A stretch of 64,000 bases of DNA from Lachnospiraceae bacterium UBA3804 (GCA_002368665.1 DFEK01000006.1:1-64000); one strand, 5' to 3'; shown: positions 51,072-60,555, numbered from the stretch's first letter. A program made the numbers and translations. The notes: generated by a model from the sequence alone, not told the origin.

Positions 51072-52046
51072 ATGGCCAGCATCAAGGAGATCAAAAACCG
51101 CATAAAGAGTGTGCAGGATACCAGAAAGATCACCAACGCAATGTATCTGATTTCCTCCACCAAGCTTAGGAAGGCGCGTAAAAATTTCGAGGCGACCCGC
51201 CCTTATTTTGATGCGATCACACACGAGATTAAAAGAATCTTCCGTATTGATGAGAATGTTCCGAGCCGCTATTTTTATCCGAAGGGTGTCATTGAGGAGC
51301 TGGAAGGAACCTACGGTTATCTGGTAATCACCGCGGACAAGGGTCTGGCGGGTGCTTATAACCAAAACGTTATTAAGGAAGCCGTTAAAATGTTAAACGA
51401 CCATGAGGATAATCTTTTGTTTGTGGTCGGGGAATGCGGACGTCATTATTTTACGACGCATCATATTCCGATCGAGCAGTCCTTCCGCTATACGGCACAG
51501 AACCCTACACTTCACAGAGCGAGAGAAATCACCACGGCTTTGCTGGATAAGTACGACAAAGGGGAAATCACGAAGATGTATGTCATCTTCACCGACTACC
51601 AGAACAGTTTCACGGAGGAAGCCCAGGTTATGCGCTTGCTTCCGTTCCATAAAGCGGATTTCAAGGTTCCGCCCCCTCCGGGTGAGAAAAAAGTCAAAAC
51701 GCCGTTTAAGTTCATGCCGAACTTAAGCGAAGTGTTGGACAACACCGTGGAAAGTTATGTACTCGGTATCGTCTACGGCGCATTGGTCGACAGTTTTGTT
51801 TCCGAGCAAAGTGCCCGAATGAATGCCATGGATTCGGCAAACCGGAATTCACAGGAAATTTTAAACGACCTGAAAGTGCAGTACAACCACACGAGACAGG
51901 CCATGATCACACAGGAGATTACGGAGATTTCCGCCGGAGCAAAGGCGATGAAGCGTAAGCGCGAGAGAAAGGCGATGGACCGCCAGAAAGAACTCATGCG
52001 CATGCTCAACGAACAGAACAGGAAAAAAGAGGAAGAGGAAGAATAA
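51072..52046 (+). CDS. atpG: ATP synthase F1 gamma subunit with C-terminal tail
   Basis: A 324-residue gamma subunit. N-terminal MASIKEIKNRIKSVQDTRKITNAMYLISSTKL and C-terminal SQEILNDLKVQYNHTRQAMITQEITEISAGA are canonical. About 31 residues follow the usual end (KRKRERKAMDRQKELMRMLN... ending in EEEEE): a charged, probably helical tail. A Pro-rich insert (KVPPPPGEKKVKT) is in the middle. The gamma C terminus normally ends near the top of the alpha3-beta3 head, so the tail would emerge there. It lies between alpha and beta as usual. Confidence 0.95.
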   Translation: MASIKEIKNRIKSVQDTRKITNAMYLISSTKLRKARKNFEATRPYFDAITHEIKRIFRIDENVPSRYFYPKGVIEELEGTYGYLVITADKGLAGAYNQNVIKEAVKMLNDHEDNLLFVVGECGRHYFTTHHIPIEQSFRYTAQNPTLHRAREITTALLDKYDKGEITKMYVIFTDYQNSFTEEAQVMRLLPFHKADFKVPPPPGEKKVKTPFKFMPNLSEVLDNTVESYVLGIVYGALVDSFVSEQSARMNAMDSANRNSQEILNDLKVQYNHTRQAMITQEITEISAGAKAMKRKRERKAMDRQKELMRMLNEQNRKKEEEEE

Positions 52047-52049
52047 TCC

Positions 52050-53450
52050 ATGTTAGGAAAGATCACACAGATTTCAGGATCGGTAATCGATGTCAGATTT
52101 GACGCAGAGCATATGCCCCGAATCAGGGAAGCGCTTACGGTAAGCTTGGGCGGCCATAAGCGTGTGATGGAAGTTGCACAGCACATCGGAAACAAGGAAG
52201 TGCGCTGTATTATGCTGACGGGTTCCGAAGGCCTCTCCCGAGGCATGGAAGTGGAAGCTACGGGCAAAGCCATTCAGGTACCGGTAGGACAGGCCACTTT
52301 GGGACGCATGTTTAACGTTCTCGGTGAGCCGATCGACGGACTGGGAGAGATTCCCGAAAATGTTGACCGTTGGGAAATTCACAGAAAAGCACCTACTTAT
52401 GCGCAGCAGCGTCCGAGCGTTGAGATCCTGGAGACCGGAATCAAGGTCATCGACCTTCTTGAGCCCTATGCCAAGGGCGGCAAGATCGGTCTTTTCGGTG
52501 GTGCGGGTGTAGGTAAGACCGTATTGATCCAGGAGCTGATCCACAATATTGCAACGGAGCACGGCGGGTATTCCATTTTCACCGGTGTCGGCGAGCGTTC
52601 GAGAGAAGGATGTGACCTTTGGAACGAAATGAGGGAGTCGGGCGTTTCCGAGAAAACGGCTCTCGTTTTCGGACAGATGAACGAAGCACCCGGCGTACGT
52701 ATGCGAGTTGCTCTTTCCGGACTTACCATGGCAGAGTATTTTCGTGACAAACAAAGAAAAGACGTACTTTTGTTTATTGATAATATTTACCGTTTCGTTC
52801 AGGCCGGTTCCGAGGTATCCACACTGCTCGGCCGTATGCCCTCCGCCGTTGGTTATCAGCCGACCCTGGCAGAGGAAATGGGCGCCCTGCAGGAGAGAAT
52901 TACTTCCACGAGACGCGGTTCCGTAACTTCCGTTCAGGCTGTATATGTGCCTGCGGATGACTTAACCGACCCGGCGCCTGCAACGACATTTACCCACCTG
53001 GATGCGACCACGGTACTTTCCCGTAAGGTTGCGGAGCAGGGTATTTACCCCGCGGTGGATCCGCTGGAATCCTCTTCGAGAATTCTTGCGCCCGAGTTTG
53101 TCGGTGATGAGCATTACGAAGTAGCCAGAAAGGTGCAGGAGTCTTTACAGAAGTACAGAGAACTGCAGGATATCATTGCCATCCTCGGTATGGAAGAGCT
53201 TTCCGACGAGGATCAGCTTACGGTTAAGCGTGCACGTAAAGCGCAGAGATTTTTATCCCAGCCGATGTTCGTGGCAGAGAAATTTACCGGCATGGAAGGA
53301 AAGTATGTGCCGATCAAAGAAACCCTGCGCGGATTCAAGGCCATTGTGGACGGCAAGGTGGATGACCTTCCCGAAGCTGCTTTCTATAACGTGGGAACAC
53401 TGAAAGATGCCTTCTTAAAGGCAGAGAAGATCTCCAAGGGAGAAATCTGA
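52050..53450 (+). CDS. atpD: ATP synthase F1 beta subunit
   Basis: A 466-residue catalytic beta subunit of normal length. P-loop GGAGVGKTVLIQELI, catalytic GVGERSREG (Glu), DELSEED-type region LSDEDQLTVKRARKAQRFLSQP. It follows gamma by 3 bases and epsilon starts directly after its stop. No oddities in this subunit, which argues that the changes in alpha and gamma are not from gene decay. Confidence 0.98.
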   Translation: MLGKITQISGSVIDVRFDAEHMPRIREALTVSLGGHKRVMEVAQHIGNKEVRCIMLTGSEGLSRGMEVEATGKAIQVPVGQATLGRMFNVLGEPIDGLGEIPENVDRWEIHRKAPTYAQQRPSVEILETGIKVIDLLEPYAKGGKIGLFGGAGVGKTVLIQELIHNIATEHGGYSIFTGVGERSREGCDLWNEMRESGVSEKTALVFGQMNEAPGVRMRVALSGLTMAEYFRDKQRKDVLLFIDNIYRFVQAGSEVSTLLGRMPSAVGYQPTLAEEMGALQERITSTRRGSVTSVQAVYVPADDLTDPAPATTFTHLDATTVLSRKVAEQGIYPAVDPLESSSRILAPEFVGDEHYEVARKVQESLQKYRELQDIIAILGMEELSDEDQLTVKRARKAQRFLSQPMFVAEKFTGMEGKYVPIKETLRGFKAIVDGKVDDLPEAAFYNVGTLKDAFLKAEKISKGEI

Positions 53451-53873
53451 TTGAAAACATTCGAGTTAAAAATTCTGACAGCGGAAAAAACATTCTATGA
53501 CGGTCCCTGTGAATCCCTGATTCTGCCCATCTCGGACGGACATTACGGAATCCTTGCGGACCATCAGAATACGATTGCGGCCATCGTTCCGGGAATTCTG
53601 GAATTTACCGTTCCCGACGAGGGCAAGCAGTATGCAGCCATCAGTAACGGAACATTCCTGATGGAAGACAATCAGGTTCTGATTCTTGCAATCACGGCGG
53701 AGAGGCCGGAAGAGATCGATGAAAACCGTGCAAGAAGGGCCATGGAAGAGGAACAGGAAGAAATGCTCCGGCAGCAGAGTATCAGGGAATTCAAGCAAAG
53801 CCGTCTGCGTATCGAGAGAGAAATGTCGAGACTTCGTTTGAAAAGAAAAGGTACGTATCAGGATTTCGATTAA
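53451..53873 (+). CDS. atpC: ATP synthase F1 epsilon subunit
   Basis: A 140-residue epsilon subunit: N-terminal beta-barrel (FELKILTAEKTFYDGPCESLILPISDGHYGILADH) and C-terminal helical hairpin (ENRARRAMEEEQEEMLRQQ). It starts with TTG right after the beta stop, with AAGGGAG about 8 bases upstream. It regulates ATP hydrolysis and connects to the c-ring. A clear terminator ends the operon. Confidence 0.95.
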   Translation: MKTFELKILTAEKTFYDGPCESLILPISDGHYGILADHQNTIAAIVPGILEFTVPDEGKQYAAISNGTFLMEDNQVLILAITAERPEEIDENRARRAMEEEQEEMLRQQSIREFKQSRLRIEREMSRLRLKRKGTYQDFD

Positions 53874-53881
53874 GGTTTTAT

Positions 53882-53923
53882 GTGAGGAAAATATGAATTT
53901 TTCAAGATTTTCCTCACTTTTTT
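53882..53923 (+). terminator. ATP synthase operon terminator
   Basis: GTGAGGAAAAT, a 14-base loop, ATTTTCCTCAC then six T. Confidence 0.93.
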
Positions 53924-53924
53924 A

Positions 53925-53953
53925 TTGCAATGCAAAAAAAATGGAATTATAAT
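53925..53953 (+). promoter_or_regulatory. gdhA promoter
   Basis: TTGCAA at 53925-53930, 17-base spacer, TATAAT at 53948-53953. It leaves a ~95-base leader before the gene. No known riboswitch was recognised in this leader. Confidence 0.7.
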
Positions 53954-54053
53954 TTTCTGTGGTTTTAGTTGGTTAAAGCGATAAAGTTTTCCGTCATCAC
54001 TTAAGGCAGGGGTCTTCAGGGTGCGGAAGCATAATAAAAAGGAGGACAAAGCC

Positions 54054-55400
54054 ATGTCATATGTTGACGAGATTTACGATTATGTCGTAGCAAAGAATCC
54101 GGCACAGCCTGAATTCCATCAGGCAGTAAAGGAAGTTCTGGAATCCCTTCGCGTTGTAATCGAAGCAAACGAAGAAGAGTACAGAAGGGATGCATTACTG
54201 GAAAGACTTGTAACACCGGAAAGACAGATCCTTTTCCGCGTTCCCTGGGTTGATGATAAGGGACAGGTGCAGGTAAACAATGCATTCCGAGTTCAGTTCA
54301 ATTCCGCAATCGGACCTTACAAGGGAGGTTTAAGACTTCATCCTTCCGTAAACCTTGGCATCATTAAATTCTTAGGATTTGAGCAGATCTTCAAAAACTC
54401 CTTAACCGGCCTTCCCATCGGCGGCGGTAAGGGTGGTTCCGATTTCGATCCCAAGGGCAAATCCGACAGAGAAGTTATGGCATTCTGCCAGAGCTTTATG
54501 ACTGAGCTTCACAAATATATCGGCGCAGATACCGACGTTCCCGCAGGTGACATCGGAACCGGCGCAAGAGAGATCGGTTTCATGTACGGACAGTACAAGA
54601 GACTGACCGGACTTTATGAAGGAGTTCTTACCGGAAAAGGCCTTTCCTACGGCGGATCTCTGGCAAGAACCGAAGCTACCGGTTACGGACTTCTTTATAT
54701 GACGCAGGAAATGTTAAAATCCAACGGCATCGATATAGCAGGCAAGACCTGTGCGGTATCCGGTTCCGGAAACGTTGCCATCTATGCTATTCAGAAGGCA
54801 CAGCAGTTAGGTGCTAAGCCTGTTACCTGCTCCGATTCCACCGGTTGGGTATATGATCCCGAAGGAATCGATGTTGCACTTCTTAAGGAAGTTAAGGAAG
54901 TTAACCGTGCACGTCTTACCGAGTACGCTGCAAAGAGACCTTCCGCTCAGTATCATGACAAGGCTACCGAGGGTACCAATCAGTGGAGCGTTAAGGTTGA
55001 TATCGCACTTCCCTGCGCAACCCAGAACGAACTTAACCTCGATGATGCAAAGGCACTTGTTGCCAACGGCGTAATCGCTGTTTGCGAAGGCGCTAACATG
55101 CCTACCACTTTGGAAGCTACCCAGTACATCCAGCAGAACAAAGTTCTCTTCGTTCCCGGCAAGGCTGCTAATGCAGGTGGTGTAGCTACTTCCGCACTTG
55201 AGATGAGCCAGAACTCCGAGAGACTTTCCTGGACCTTCGAAGAAGTAGACGCTAAGTTAAAGCAGATCATGGTTAACATCTTCCACAATCTTGACGATGC
55301 TGCTAAGAAGTACGGCAAGGAAGGCGACTATGTTGCAGGTGCAAACATCGCAGGCTTCTTAAAAGTAGCTGACGCTATGAAGGCACAGGGTATTGTATAG
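54054..55400 (+). CDS. gdhA: Glutamate dehydrogenase, NADP-type hexameric
   Basis: A 448-residue GDH of the bacterial 50-kDa class. Catalytic and binding motifs: RVPWVDDKGQVQVNNAFRVQ, LPIGGGKGGSDFDPKGKSD (catalytic Lys), VPAGDIGTGAREIGFM, and the nucleotide site AVSGSGNVAIYAIQKA. It assimilates ammonium with 2-oxoglutarate, often the main nitrogen entry route in gut clostridia. The AAGGAGG site is 8 bases above ATG 54054; codon use is rich in common codons, a sign of high expression. A terminator follows. Confidence 0.97.
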   Translation: MSYVDEIYDYVVAKNPAQPEFHQAVKEVLESLRVVIEANEEEYRRDALLERLVTPERQILFRVPWVDDKGQVQVNNAFRVQFNSAIGPYKGGLRLHPSVNLGIIKFLGFEQIFKNSLTGLPIGGGKGGSDFDPKGKSDREVMAFCQSFMTELHKYIGADTDVPAGDIGTGAREIGFMYGQYKRLTGLYEGVLTGKGLSYGGSLARTEATGYGLLYMTQEMLKSNGIDIAGKTCAVSGSGNVAIYAIQKAQQLGAKPVTCSDSTGWVYDPEGIDVALLKEVKEVNRARLTEYAAKRPSAQYHDKATEGTNQWSVKVDIALPCATQNELNLDDAKALVANGVIAVCEGANMPTTLEATQYIQQNKVLFVPGKAANAGGVATSALEMSQNSERLSWTFEEVDAKLKQIMVNIFHNLDDAAKKYGKEGDYVAGANIAGFLKVADAMKAQGIV

Positions 55401-55435
55401 TTTTTACCCAACAATAAAAATGATTTAGAAATTCA

Positions 55436-55475
55436 AAACCCCGCATTTCCGGATATGGAGATGCGGGGTTTTTGG
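55436..55475 (+). terminator. gdhA terminator
   Basis: AAACCCCGCAT, 14-base loop, ATGCGGGGTTTTT. An 8-bp GC-rich stem with AAA/TTT extension. Confidence 0.93.
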
Positions 55476-55501
55476 AATGAATAAAGCATTTATCAAAGAA
55501 A

Positions 55502-55530
55502 CAGACACAAACATAAAAAGATGATATAAT
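55502..55530 (+). promoter_or_regulatory. Promoter of YhfC-type gene
   Basis: Extended -10 TGATATAAT with TATAAT at 55525-55530; CAGACA at -35 (4 of 6) 17 bases upstream. Confidence 0.6.
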
Positions 55531-55560
55531 AACCTTCGTAGGAGAATTCAGGAGGGTATT

Positions 55561-56364
55561 ATGGAAGAACTTCAAATCGGGCAGGTGCCCGGATTATCAA
55601 TTGTTGGAATGGTTGTGGCCGGGCTGGTTTCGATTCTGCTTCCGATTGTATTGGCAATCATTATCAGGAAAAAGACCAAGGCGTGGATTCCGTCGCTTTT
55701 TATCGGCGCGGGAGTCATGATTGTATTTGCCCTGATCCTGGAATCCATCGTAAAGCGGATCATCCTTAGCGCAACGGGGGATACGATTACCGGAAACCTT
55801 CTTCTGTACGCATTATATGGCGGACTGGCAGCAGGTGTGTTTGAGGAAATCGGACGTTTCATTGCGATGAAAACGCTGATGAAAAAGCACCTTCGCAAGG
55901 AAAACGCTTTAATGTACGGTGTCGGACACGGCGGAGCGGAAGCCATTCTGCTGGTTGGTGTAACCATGGTATCGAATCTCATTGTTGCGGCAATGATCAA
56001 TTCAGGAAGTATTTACAGCATGTTTGCAACGATGTCCGATGCCGAAAAAGAACTGGGCTTAAGCCAGATTTCCGCATTATGGACCACACCGAGCGGAGAC
56101 TTTTTCTTAAGTGCCATCGAAAGAACCCTTGCAATCGCCCTTCAGATCTGCCTTTCTTACCTGGTATACCGGGCGGCAAGAGGAAAGAAGCCGATTCTTC
56201 TGATTACCGCAATTTTACTGCATGCACTGTTTGACGGAGTCGTTGTAATCGTCTCCAAATTATACAACACATATATTGCAGAAGCAGTTTTCGGTGTCAT
56301 GGTAGCGGTATTCGTTGCACTGACGATAATCCTGTATCGAAAAGAATCTGATACAGACTATTGA
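55561..56364 (+). CDS. YhfC family intramembrane glutamic peptidase
   Basis: A 267-residue membrane protein with ~8 helices and the YhfC/CAAX-protease-like pattern: FEEIGRF near residue 100 (EExxR), GVGHGGAEAILL (His and Glu) and LLHALFDGVVVI (HxxxD). These polar residues in membrane helices are expected to form the peptidase site of the PrsW/YhfC/Rce1-like group. The substrate is unknown. It lies between gdhA and the trp leader, with its own promoter. GGAGGG precedes ATG 55561. Confidence 0.82.
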   Translation: MEELQIGQVPGLSIVGMVVAGLVSILLPIVLAIIIRKKTKAWIPSLFIGAGVMIVFALILESIVKRIILSATGDTITGNLLLYALYGGLAAGVFEEIGRFIAMKTLMKKHLRKENALMYGVGHGGAEAILLVGVTMVSNLIVAAMINSGSIYSMFATMSDAEKELGLSQISALWTTPSGDFFLSAIERTLAIALQICLSYLVYRAARGKKPILLITAILLHALFDGVVVIVSKLYNTYIAEAVFGVMVAVFVALTIILYRKESDTDY

Positions 56365-56389
56365 CAAAAGAATTAAAATTTGCTAAATT
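56361..56389 (+). promoter_or_regulatory. trp operon promoter
   Basis: Perfect TTGACA at 56361-56366 (overlapping the stop of the gene before it), 17-base spacer, TAAATT at 56384-56389. Start near 56396. Confidence 0.8.
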
Positions 56390-56395
56390 CCATTG

Positions 56396-56692
56396 TAGTT
56401 TAATAATTTAAACCGATGAAGCGGAGATAAAGGCAGGTATGCCGATACAGAGAGTTCACGGCGCTGAGAAGTGAGCACGAAACAGTTTGTCAAATGGACC
56501 GCGGAGGGTGCAGTCAAATGTAAGCAATTACAGAGTATTCTGCAACGTGAGGCATACGTTAGTTGCCTGGGATATGAAGGTATCCTGTAAAGCGCACGGG
56601 TCAAACCGTGAATCAAGGTGGCACCGCGGATAGGTGATGAAAGCACACATTCGTCCTTGACAGAGTCAGACTCTGTCGAGGACTTTTTTATT
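56396..56692 (+). promoter_or_regulatory. Tryptophan T-box riboswitch
   Basis: A ~300-base leader with T-box features: the specifier codon TGG (Trp) at 56495-56497 in the expected internal loop context CAAATGGACC, the conserved T-box core AAGGTGGCACCGCGG at 56615-56629, and a terminator at 56653-56689 (GTCCT(C)GACAGAGT/ACTCTGTCGAGGAC with six T) that competes with the antiterminator. Uncharged tRNA-Trp would promote read-through into trpE, so the operon is expressed when tryptophan is short. No TRAP sites were seen. Confidence 0.9.
56653..56689 (+). terminator. Regulated terminator of the T-box leader
   Basis: GTCCTTGACAGAGT, CAG, then ACTCTGTCGAGGAC and six T. A long stem; mutually exclusive with the T-box antiterminator. 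Confidence 0.9.
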
Positions 56693-56725
56693 GCAATTTG
56701 CACACTGAATATGGAGGGATAAGCC

Positions 56726-58192
56726 ATGAAAATCACACCGACACTGGAAGATGTAAAGAGATTTGCCGAGACGAAGGAATACTCCGTCGTACCTGTAAGC
56801 AGTGAGATTTTATCGGATTTCATCACGCCGATCGAATGCATGAGAATCTTAAAAAACGTCTCAACGCACTGCTACATGCTTGAATCGGCAAAGGCCAGCG
56901 AAGTCTGGGGCAGATTTACCTTCCTGGGATATGATCCGAAGATGGAGATCACCTGCATCGACGGCAAATTAAAGGCCGGTGACATCGTTATGGAAGGTGC
57001 TGATCCTTCCACCGTAATCAGACAAATCCTTGCGGAATATAAAAGTCCGAAAATAGATACACTTCCTCCTTTCCACGGTGGGCTCGTCGGCTATTTTGCC
57101 TATGATTACCTCAAATACGCCGAGCCTACCGTAGAGTGTAGCGTAATGGATGCGGAGAAATTCAAAGATGTGGATCTGATGCTTTTTGACAAAGTCATTG
57201 CATTTGACAACGTCACCCAGAAGATCATCTTAATCGCAAATGTTTCCCTTAAGAATCCGGAAACAGCATATAACAAAGCCAAAATGGAACTTGAGCAGAT
57301 GGCGAAACTCTTAAAGACCGGCACCAAGAAAGAAGAAAAGCCCGGACGCATTACCGGTGAGGTGGAAGCGCTGTTCGGCAAAGAAGAGTATTGCGCAATG
57401 GTGGAAAAAGGAAAGCACTACATCAAAGAGGGCGATATTTTCCAGATTGTTTTATCCAACCGTTTAAGCGCTCCGTTCGAAGGAAGCCTTTTTGAAACTT
57501 ACAGAAGATTGCGCACCATCAATCCTTCGCCGTACATGTTCTACTTCTCCGGAACCGACGTGGAAGTAGCGGGCGCATCACCGGAGACTCTGGTGAAACT
57601 CGAAGACGGAGTCCTTCACACATTCCCCCTGGCGGGCACCAGACCGAGAGGCAGATCCAAAGAAGAGGACGAAGCACTCGAGCGTGAACTTTTAAAAGAT
57701 GAAAAAGAACTGGCCGAGCATAACATGCTCGTGGATCTTGGAAGAAACGACCTCGGACGGATCAGTAAATTCGGAACCGTATCCGTGGAGAAATTAAGAA
57801 GTGTGGAGCATTATTCCCACGTAATGCATATCGGATCCACGGTAAGGGGTGAAATCAGGGATGATAAGGATGCACTGGATGCCATTTCCGCAGTCCTTCC
57901 CGCAGGAACTTTATCGGGAGCGCCCAAGATCAGAGCCTGCCAGCTGATCGGAGAACTGGAAAACAACAAACGAGGTATTTACGGAGGCGCGATCGGATAC
58001 ATCGATTTTTCCGGAAACATGGATACCTGCATCGCCATCAGGATCGCTTATAAAAAGAACGGCAGGGTCTTCATCCGAAGCGGCGCGGGAATCGTCGCAG
58101 ACTCCGTACCGGAGACCGAATATCAGGAATGTTTAAATAAAGCAAGAGCCGTTTTAAATGCACTGCAGGCCGCAGGGGAGGAGGAAGAATGA
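56726..58192 (+). CDS. trpE: Anthranilate synthase component I
   Basis: A 488-residue chorismate-binding enzyme. N-terminal CYMLESAKASEVWGRFTFLG contains the LES-type tryptophan feedback site; the catalytic part has FQIVLSNRL, GASPETLVKLEDG, PLAGTRPRG, LVDLGRNDLGRIS and LSGAPKIRACQLI, IRSGAGIVADS. It makes anthranilate from chorismate with ammonia from TrpG. First gene of the operon, its stop overlapping trpG by 4 bases. GGAGGGAT precedes ATG 56726. Confidence 0.98.
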   Translation: MKITPTLEDVKRFAETKEYSVVPVSSEILSDFITPIECMRILKNVSTHCYMLESAKASEVWGRFTFLGYDPKMEITCIDGKLKAGDIVMEGADPSTVIRQILAEYKSPKIDTLPPFHGGLVGYFAYDYLKYAEPTVECSVMDAEKFKDVDLMLFDKVIAFDNVTQKIILIANVSLKNPETAYNKAKMELEQMAKLLKTGTKKEEKPGRITGEVEALFGKEEYCAMVEKGKHYIKEGDIFQIVLSNRLSAPFEGSLFETYRRLRTINPSPYMFYFSGTDVEVAGASPETLVKLEDGVLHTFPLAGTRPRGRSKEEDEALERELLKDEKELAEHNMLVDLGRNDLGRISKFGTVSVEKLRSVEHYSHVMHIGSTVRGEIRDDKDALDAISAVLPAGTLSGAPKIRACQLIGELENNKRGIYGGAIGYIDFSGNMDTCIAIRIAYKKNGRVFIRSGAGIVADSVPETEYQECLNKARAVLNALQAAGEEEE

Positions 58193-58770
58193 TACTTTTA
58201 ATCGATAACTACGACAGCTTCTCCTATAACCTATACCAGTATTTGGGAGAATTCGAAACAGACATCAAAGTCATCCGCAACGATGAACTTACGGTGGAAG
58301 AAATTGAGAAATTAAACCCCGACGGCATTGTATTATCGCCGGGACCCGGCAGACCGAAAGAGGCAGGTGTCATTGAAGAAGTGGCACTCAGACTCGGAAA
58401 GAAAATCCCGACCCTGGGCATCTGCTTAGGGCACCAGGGAATCTGCGAAGCCTTCGGCGGAGTTGTAACATATGCGAGCAGGCTGATGCACGGGAAAACA
58501 TCCGTTGTACGCAAAACCGCTAATTGTCCGATCTTCGACGGAATCCCCGACGAATTCGAAGTGGCAAGGTACCATTCTCTGGCAGCCGATGAGAAAACTT
58601 TACCGGAATGCTTAGAGATTACGGCCCTGACAACGGAGGGCGAGATTATGGCGGTACAGCATAAAGAATATCCGATCTACGGATTGCAGTTTCATCCGGA
58701 ATCGATTTTGACACCCGAAGGTAAAACAATGATTCAGAACTTTTTAAAGGAGGCAAAACATCATGATTAA
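58189..58770 (+). CDS. trpG: Anthranilate synthase component II (glutamine amidotransferase)
   Basis: A 193-residue class I amidotransferase. Catalytic Cys in LGICLGHQGICEAFGG, His/Glu in GLQFHPESILTPEG, and oxyanion LSPGPGRPKEAG. It supplies ammonia to TrpE; it could also serve folate synthesis, as in Bacillus. Overlaps trpE by 4 and trpD by 8 bases. Confidence 0.97.
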   Translation: MILLIDNYDSFSYNLYQYLGEFETDIKVIRNDELTVEEIEKLNPDGIVLSPGPGRPKEAGVIEEVALRLGKKIPTLGICLGHQGICEAFGGVVTYASRLMHGKTSVVRKTANCPIFDGIPDEFEVARYHSLAADEKTLPECLEITALTTEGEIMAVQHKEYPIYGLQFHPESILTPEGKTMIQNFLKEAKHHD

Positions 58771-59779
58771 GGAAGCCATTGTAAAGATTGTAAACAAAGA
58801 AGATTTAACGTATGATGAAGCATATGCGGTTATGAATGAGATTATGAGCGGAGAGACTTCACAGACGCAGAATGCGGCCTTCCTTTCCGCCCTTTCCACC
58901 AAATCCGCCAAGGCGGAGACGACCGATGAGATCGCAGGTTGTGCCGCAGCCATGAGAGATCATGCAACCAAGGTGGAAACCGATCTGGATATTTTTGAAA
59001 TTGTCGGCACCGGCGGAGACAACGCACACAGCTTCAATATTTCCACCACTTCCGCCATTGTTGCGGCAGCAGGCGGTGTCAAGGTTAGCAAGCACGGAAA
59101 CCGCGCAGCATCTTCCCTTTGCGGAACGGCTGACTGCCTCGAAGCACTGGGAGTTAACATCGACCAGGATCCCGCGAAATGTGTGGAACTTTTAAATGAA
59201 GTCGGCATTTGCTTCTTCTTCGCACAGAAATATCATTCTTCGATGAAATATGTCGGAGCCATCCGCAGAGAGCTGGGATTCCGTACCGTATTTAATATCC
59301 TCGGACCGCTTACCAATCCGGCTTCTCCGAAGAGATATTTACTCGGTGTATACGATGAATATCTGGTAGAGCCTCTGGCACAGGTACTGATCAACTTGGG
59401 CGTGGAGCGCGGAATGGTTGTATACGGTCAGGAAAAACTCGATGAGATTTCCTTAAGTGCACCGACCAGCATCTGCGAATTCAAGGACGGATGGTTTAAA
59501 TATTATACGATCACTCCGGAAGAATTCGGATTTAGTCGCTGCACCAAAGAAGATTTAAAGGGCGGCACTCCCGAAGAAAACGCACAGATTACGCGCGATA
59601 TTTTAAACGGAGCAAAGGGACCGAAGAGAGACGCCGTACTGCTTAACGCAGGCGCAGCACTCTACATCAATGACAAGGCAGAAAGCTTTAAAGAAGGCGT
59701 TGAACTGGCAGCCGAGCTCATCGATTCCGGCAAGGCTATGCAGTTACTGGAGAAATTTATTGAGGTCAGCAACCGATGA
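58763..59779 (+). CDS. trpD: Anthranilate phosphoribosyltransferase
   Basis: A 338-residue TrpD. The phosphoribosyl pyrophosphate motif is VGTGGDNAHSFNISTTSA and KHGNRAASSLCGTADCLEALG follows. RTVFNILGPLTNPA is also conserved. It joins anthranilate to phosphoribosyl pyrophosphate. AAAGGAGG lies above the ATG inside trpG; the stop overlaps trpC by 4 bases. Confidence 0.98.
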   Translation: MIKEAIVKIVNKEDLTYDEAYAVMNEIMSGETSQTQNAAFLSALSTKSAKAETTDEIAGCAAAMRDHATKVETDLDIFEIVGTGGDNAHSFNISTTSAIVAAAGGVKVSKHGNRAASSLCGTADCLEALGVNIDQDPAKCVELLNEVGICFFFAQKYHSSMKYVGAIRRELGFRTVFNILGPLTNPASPKRYLLGVYDEYLVEPLAQVLINLGVERGMVVYGQEKLDEISLSAPTSICEFKDGWFKYYTITPEEFGFSRCTKEDLKGGTPEENAQITRDILNGAKGPKRDAVLLNAGAALYINDKAESFKEGVELAAELIDSGKAMQLLEKFIEVSNR

Positions 59780-60555
59780 ATATTTTGGAGCAAATTGCAG
59801 CGGATACACATATCAGAGTGGAGAAGGAGAAGGAAATCGTTTCCCTATCCAAGGTAAAAGACCTGGCGTTATCCCTTCCCGCGAAAGATTTTGCACTGAG
59901 CCGTGCGCTTCGCGCCAATCCGGACATTGCATTCATTTGCGAATGCAAGAAAGCATCTCCCTCGAAGGGCCTGATCGAACCGGATTTCGATTATTTAAAC
60001 ATCGCCAAAGCATACGAAAAAGCAGGCGCGGATGCCATTTCCGTGCTGACCGAGCCGAAGTATTTCCTGGGAGATAAAAAATATCTCGAGGAAATCGCAG
60101 GTGCCGTAAACATACCCTGCCTTCGCAAGGATTTTACGGTGGATGAATATATGATCTATGAAGCAAGACTTCTCGGTGCAAGTGCGGTCCTTCTCATCTG
60201 TGCGATTCTGGATGAGAAAACTTTGAAGAATTATATGCAGATTTGTGATACTCTCGGTCTTAGTGCACTGGTGGAAGCACATGACGAAGAGGAAGTCAAA
60301 CTCGCTCTTTCCGTCGGGGCAAAGATCATCGGTGTCAATAACCGTAACCTGAAGGATTTCTCCGTCAGCAACGAAAACAGCAGAAGGTTACGTGCGCTGA
60401 TCCCGAAGGATGTCATTTTTGTTTCGGAAAGCGGTGTCAAAACTGCGGAAGATATCAGGGCACTTAAGGAGATCGGAGTGGATGCGGTATTGATTGGAGA
60501 GACCATGATGCGCGCAGCCGATAAGACCGAAAAGTTAAAGGAACTGAAGGGGTAA
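59776..60555 (+). CDS. trpC: Indole-3-glycerol-phosphate synthase
   Basis: A 259-residue TIM barrel. FICECKKASPSKGLI (catalytic Glu and Lys), VLTEPKYFLG, LRKDFTVDEYMIYEARLLGA, and IGVNNRNLKDF plus VSESGVKTAEDI are the standard motifs. It closes the indole ring. Normal length; trpF begins 19 bases later. Confidence 0.98.
   Translation: MNILEQIAADTHIRVEKEKEIVSLSKVKDLALSLPAKDFALSRALRANPDIAFICECKKASPSKGLIEPDFDYLNIAKAYEKAGADAISVLTEPKYFLGDKKYLEEIAGAVNIPCLRKDFTVDEYMIYEARLLGASAVLLICAILDEKTLKNYMQICDTLGLSALVEAHDEEEVKLALSVGAKIIGVNNRNLKDFSVSNENSRRLRALIPKDVIFVSESGVKTAEDIRALKEIGVDAVLIGETMMRAADKTEKLKELKG

Noticed and set aside
53954..54053. Possible riboswitch in the gdhA leader
   Set aside because: About 95 bases with no match to glutamine or other riboswitch motifs that I know, and no terminator/antiterminator pair.
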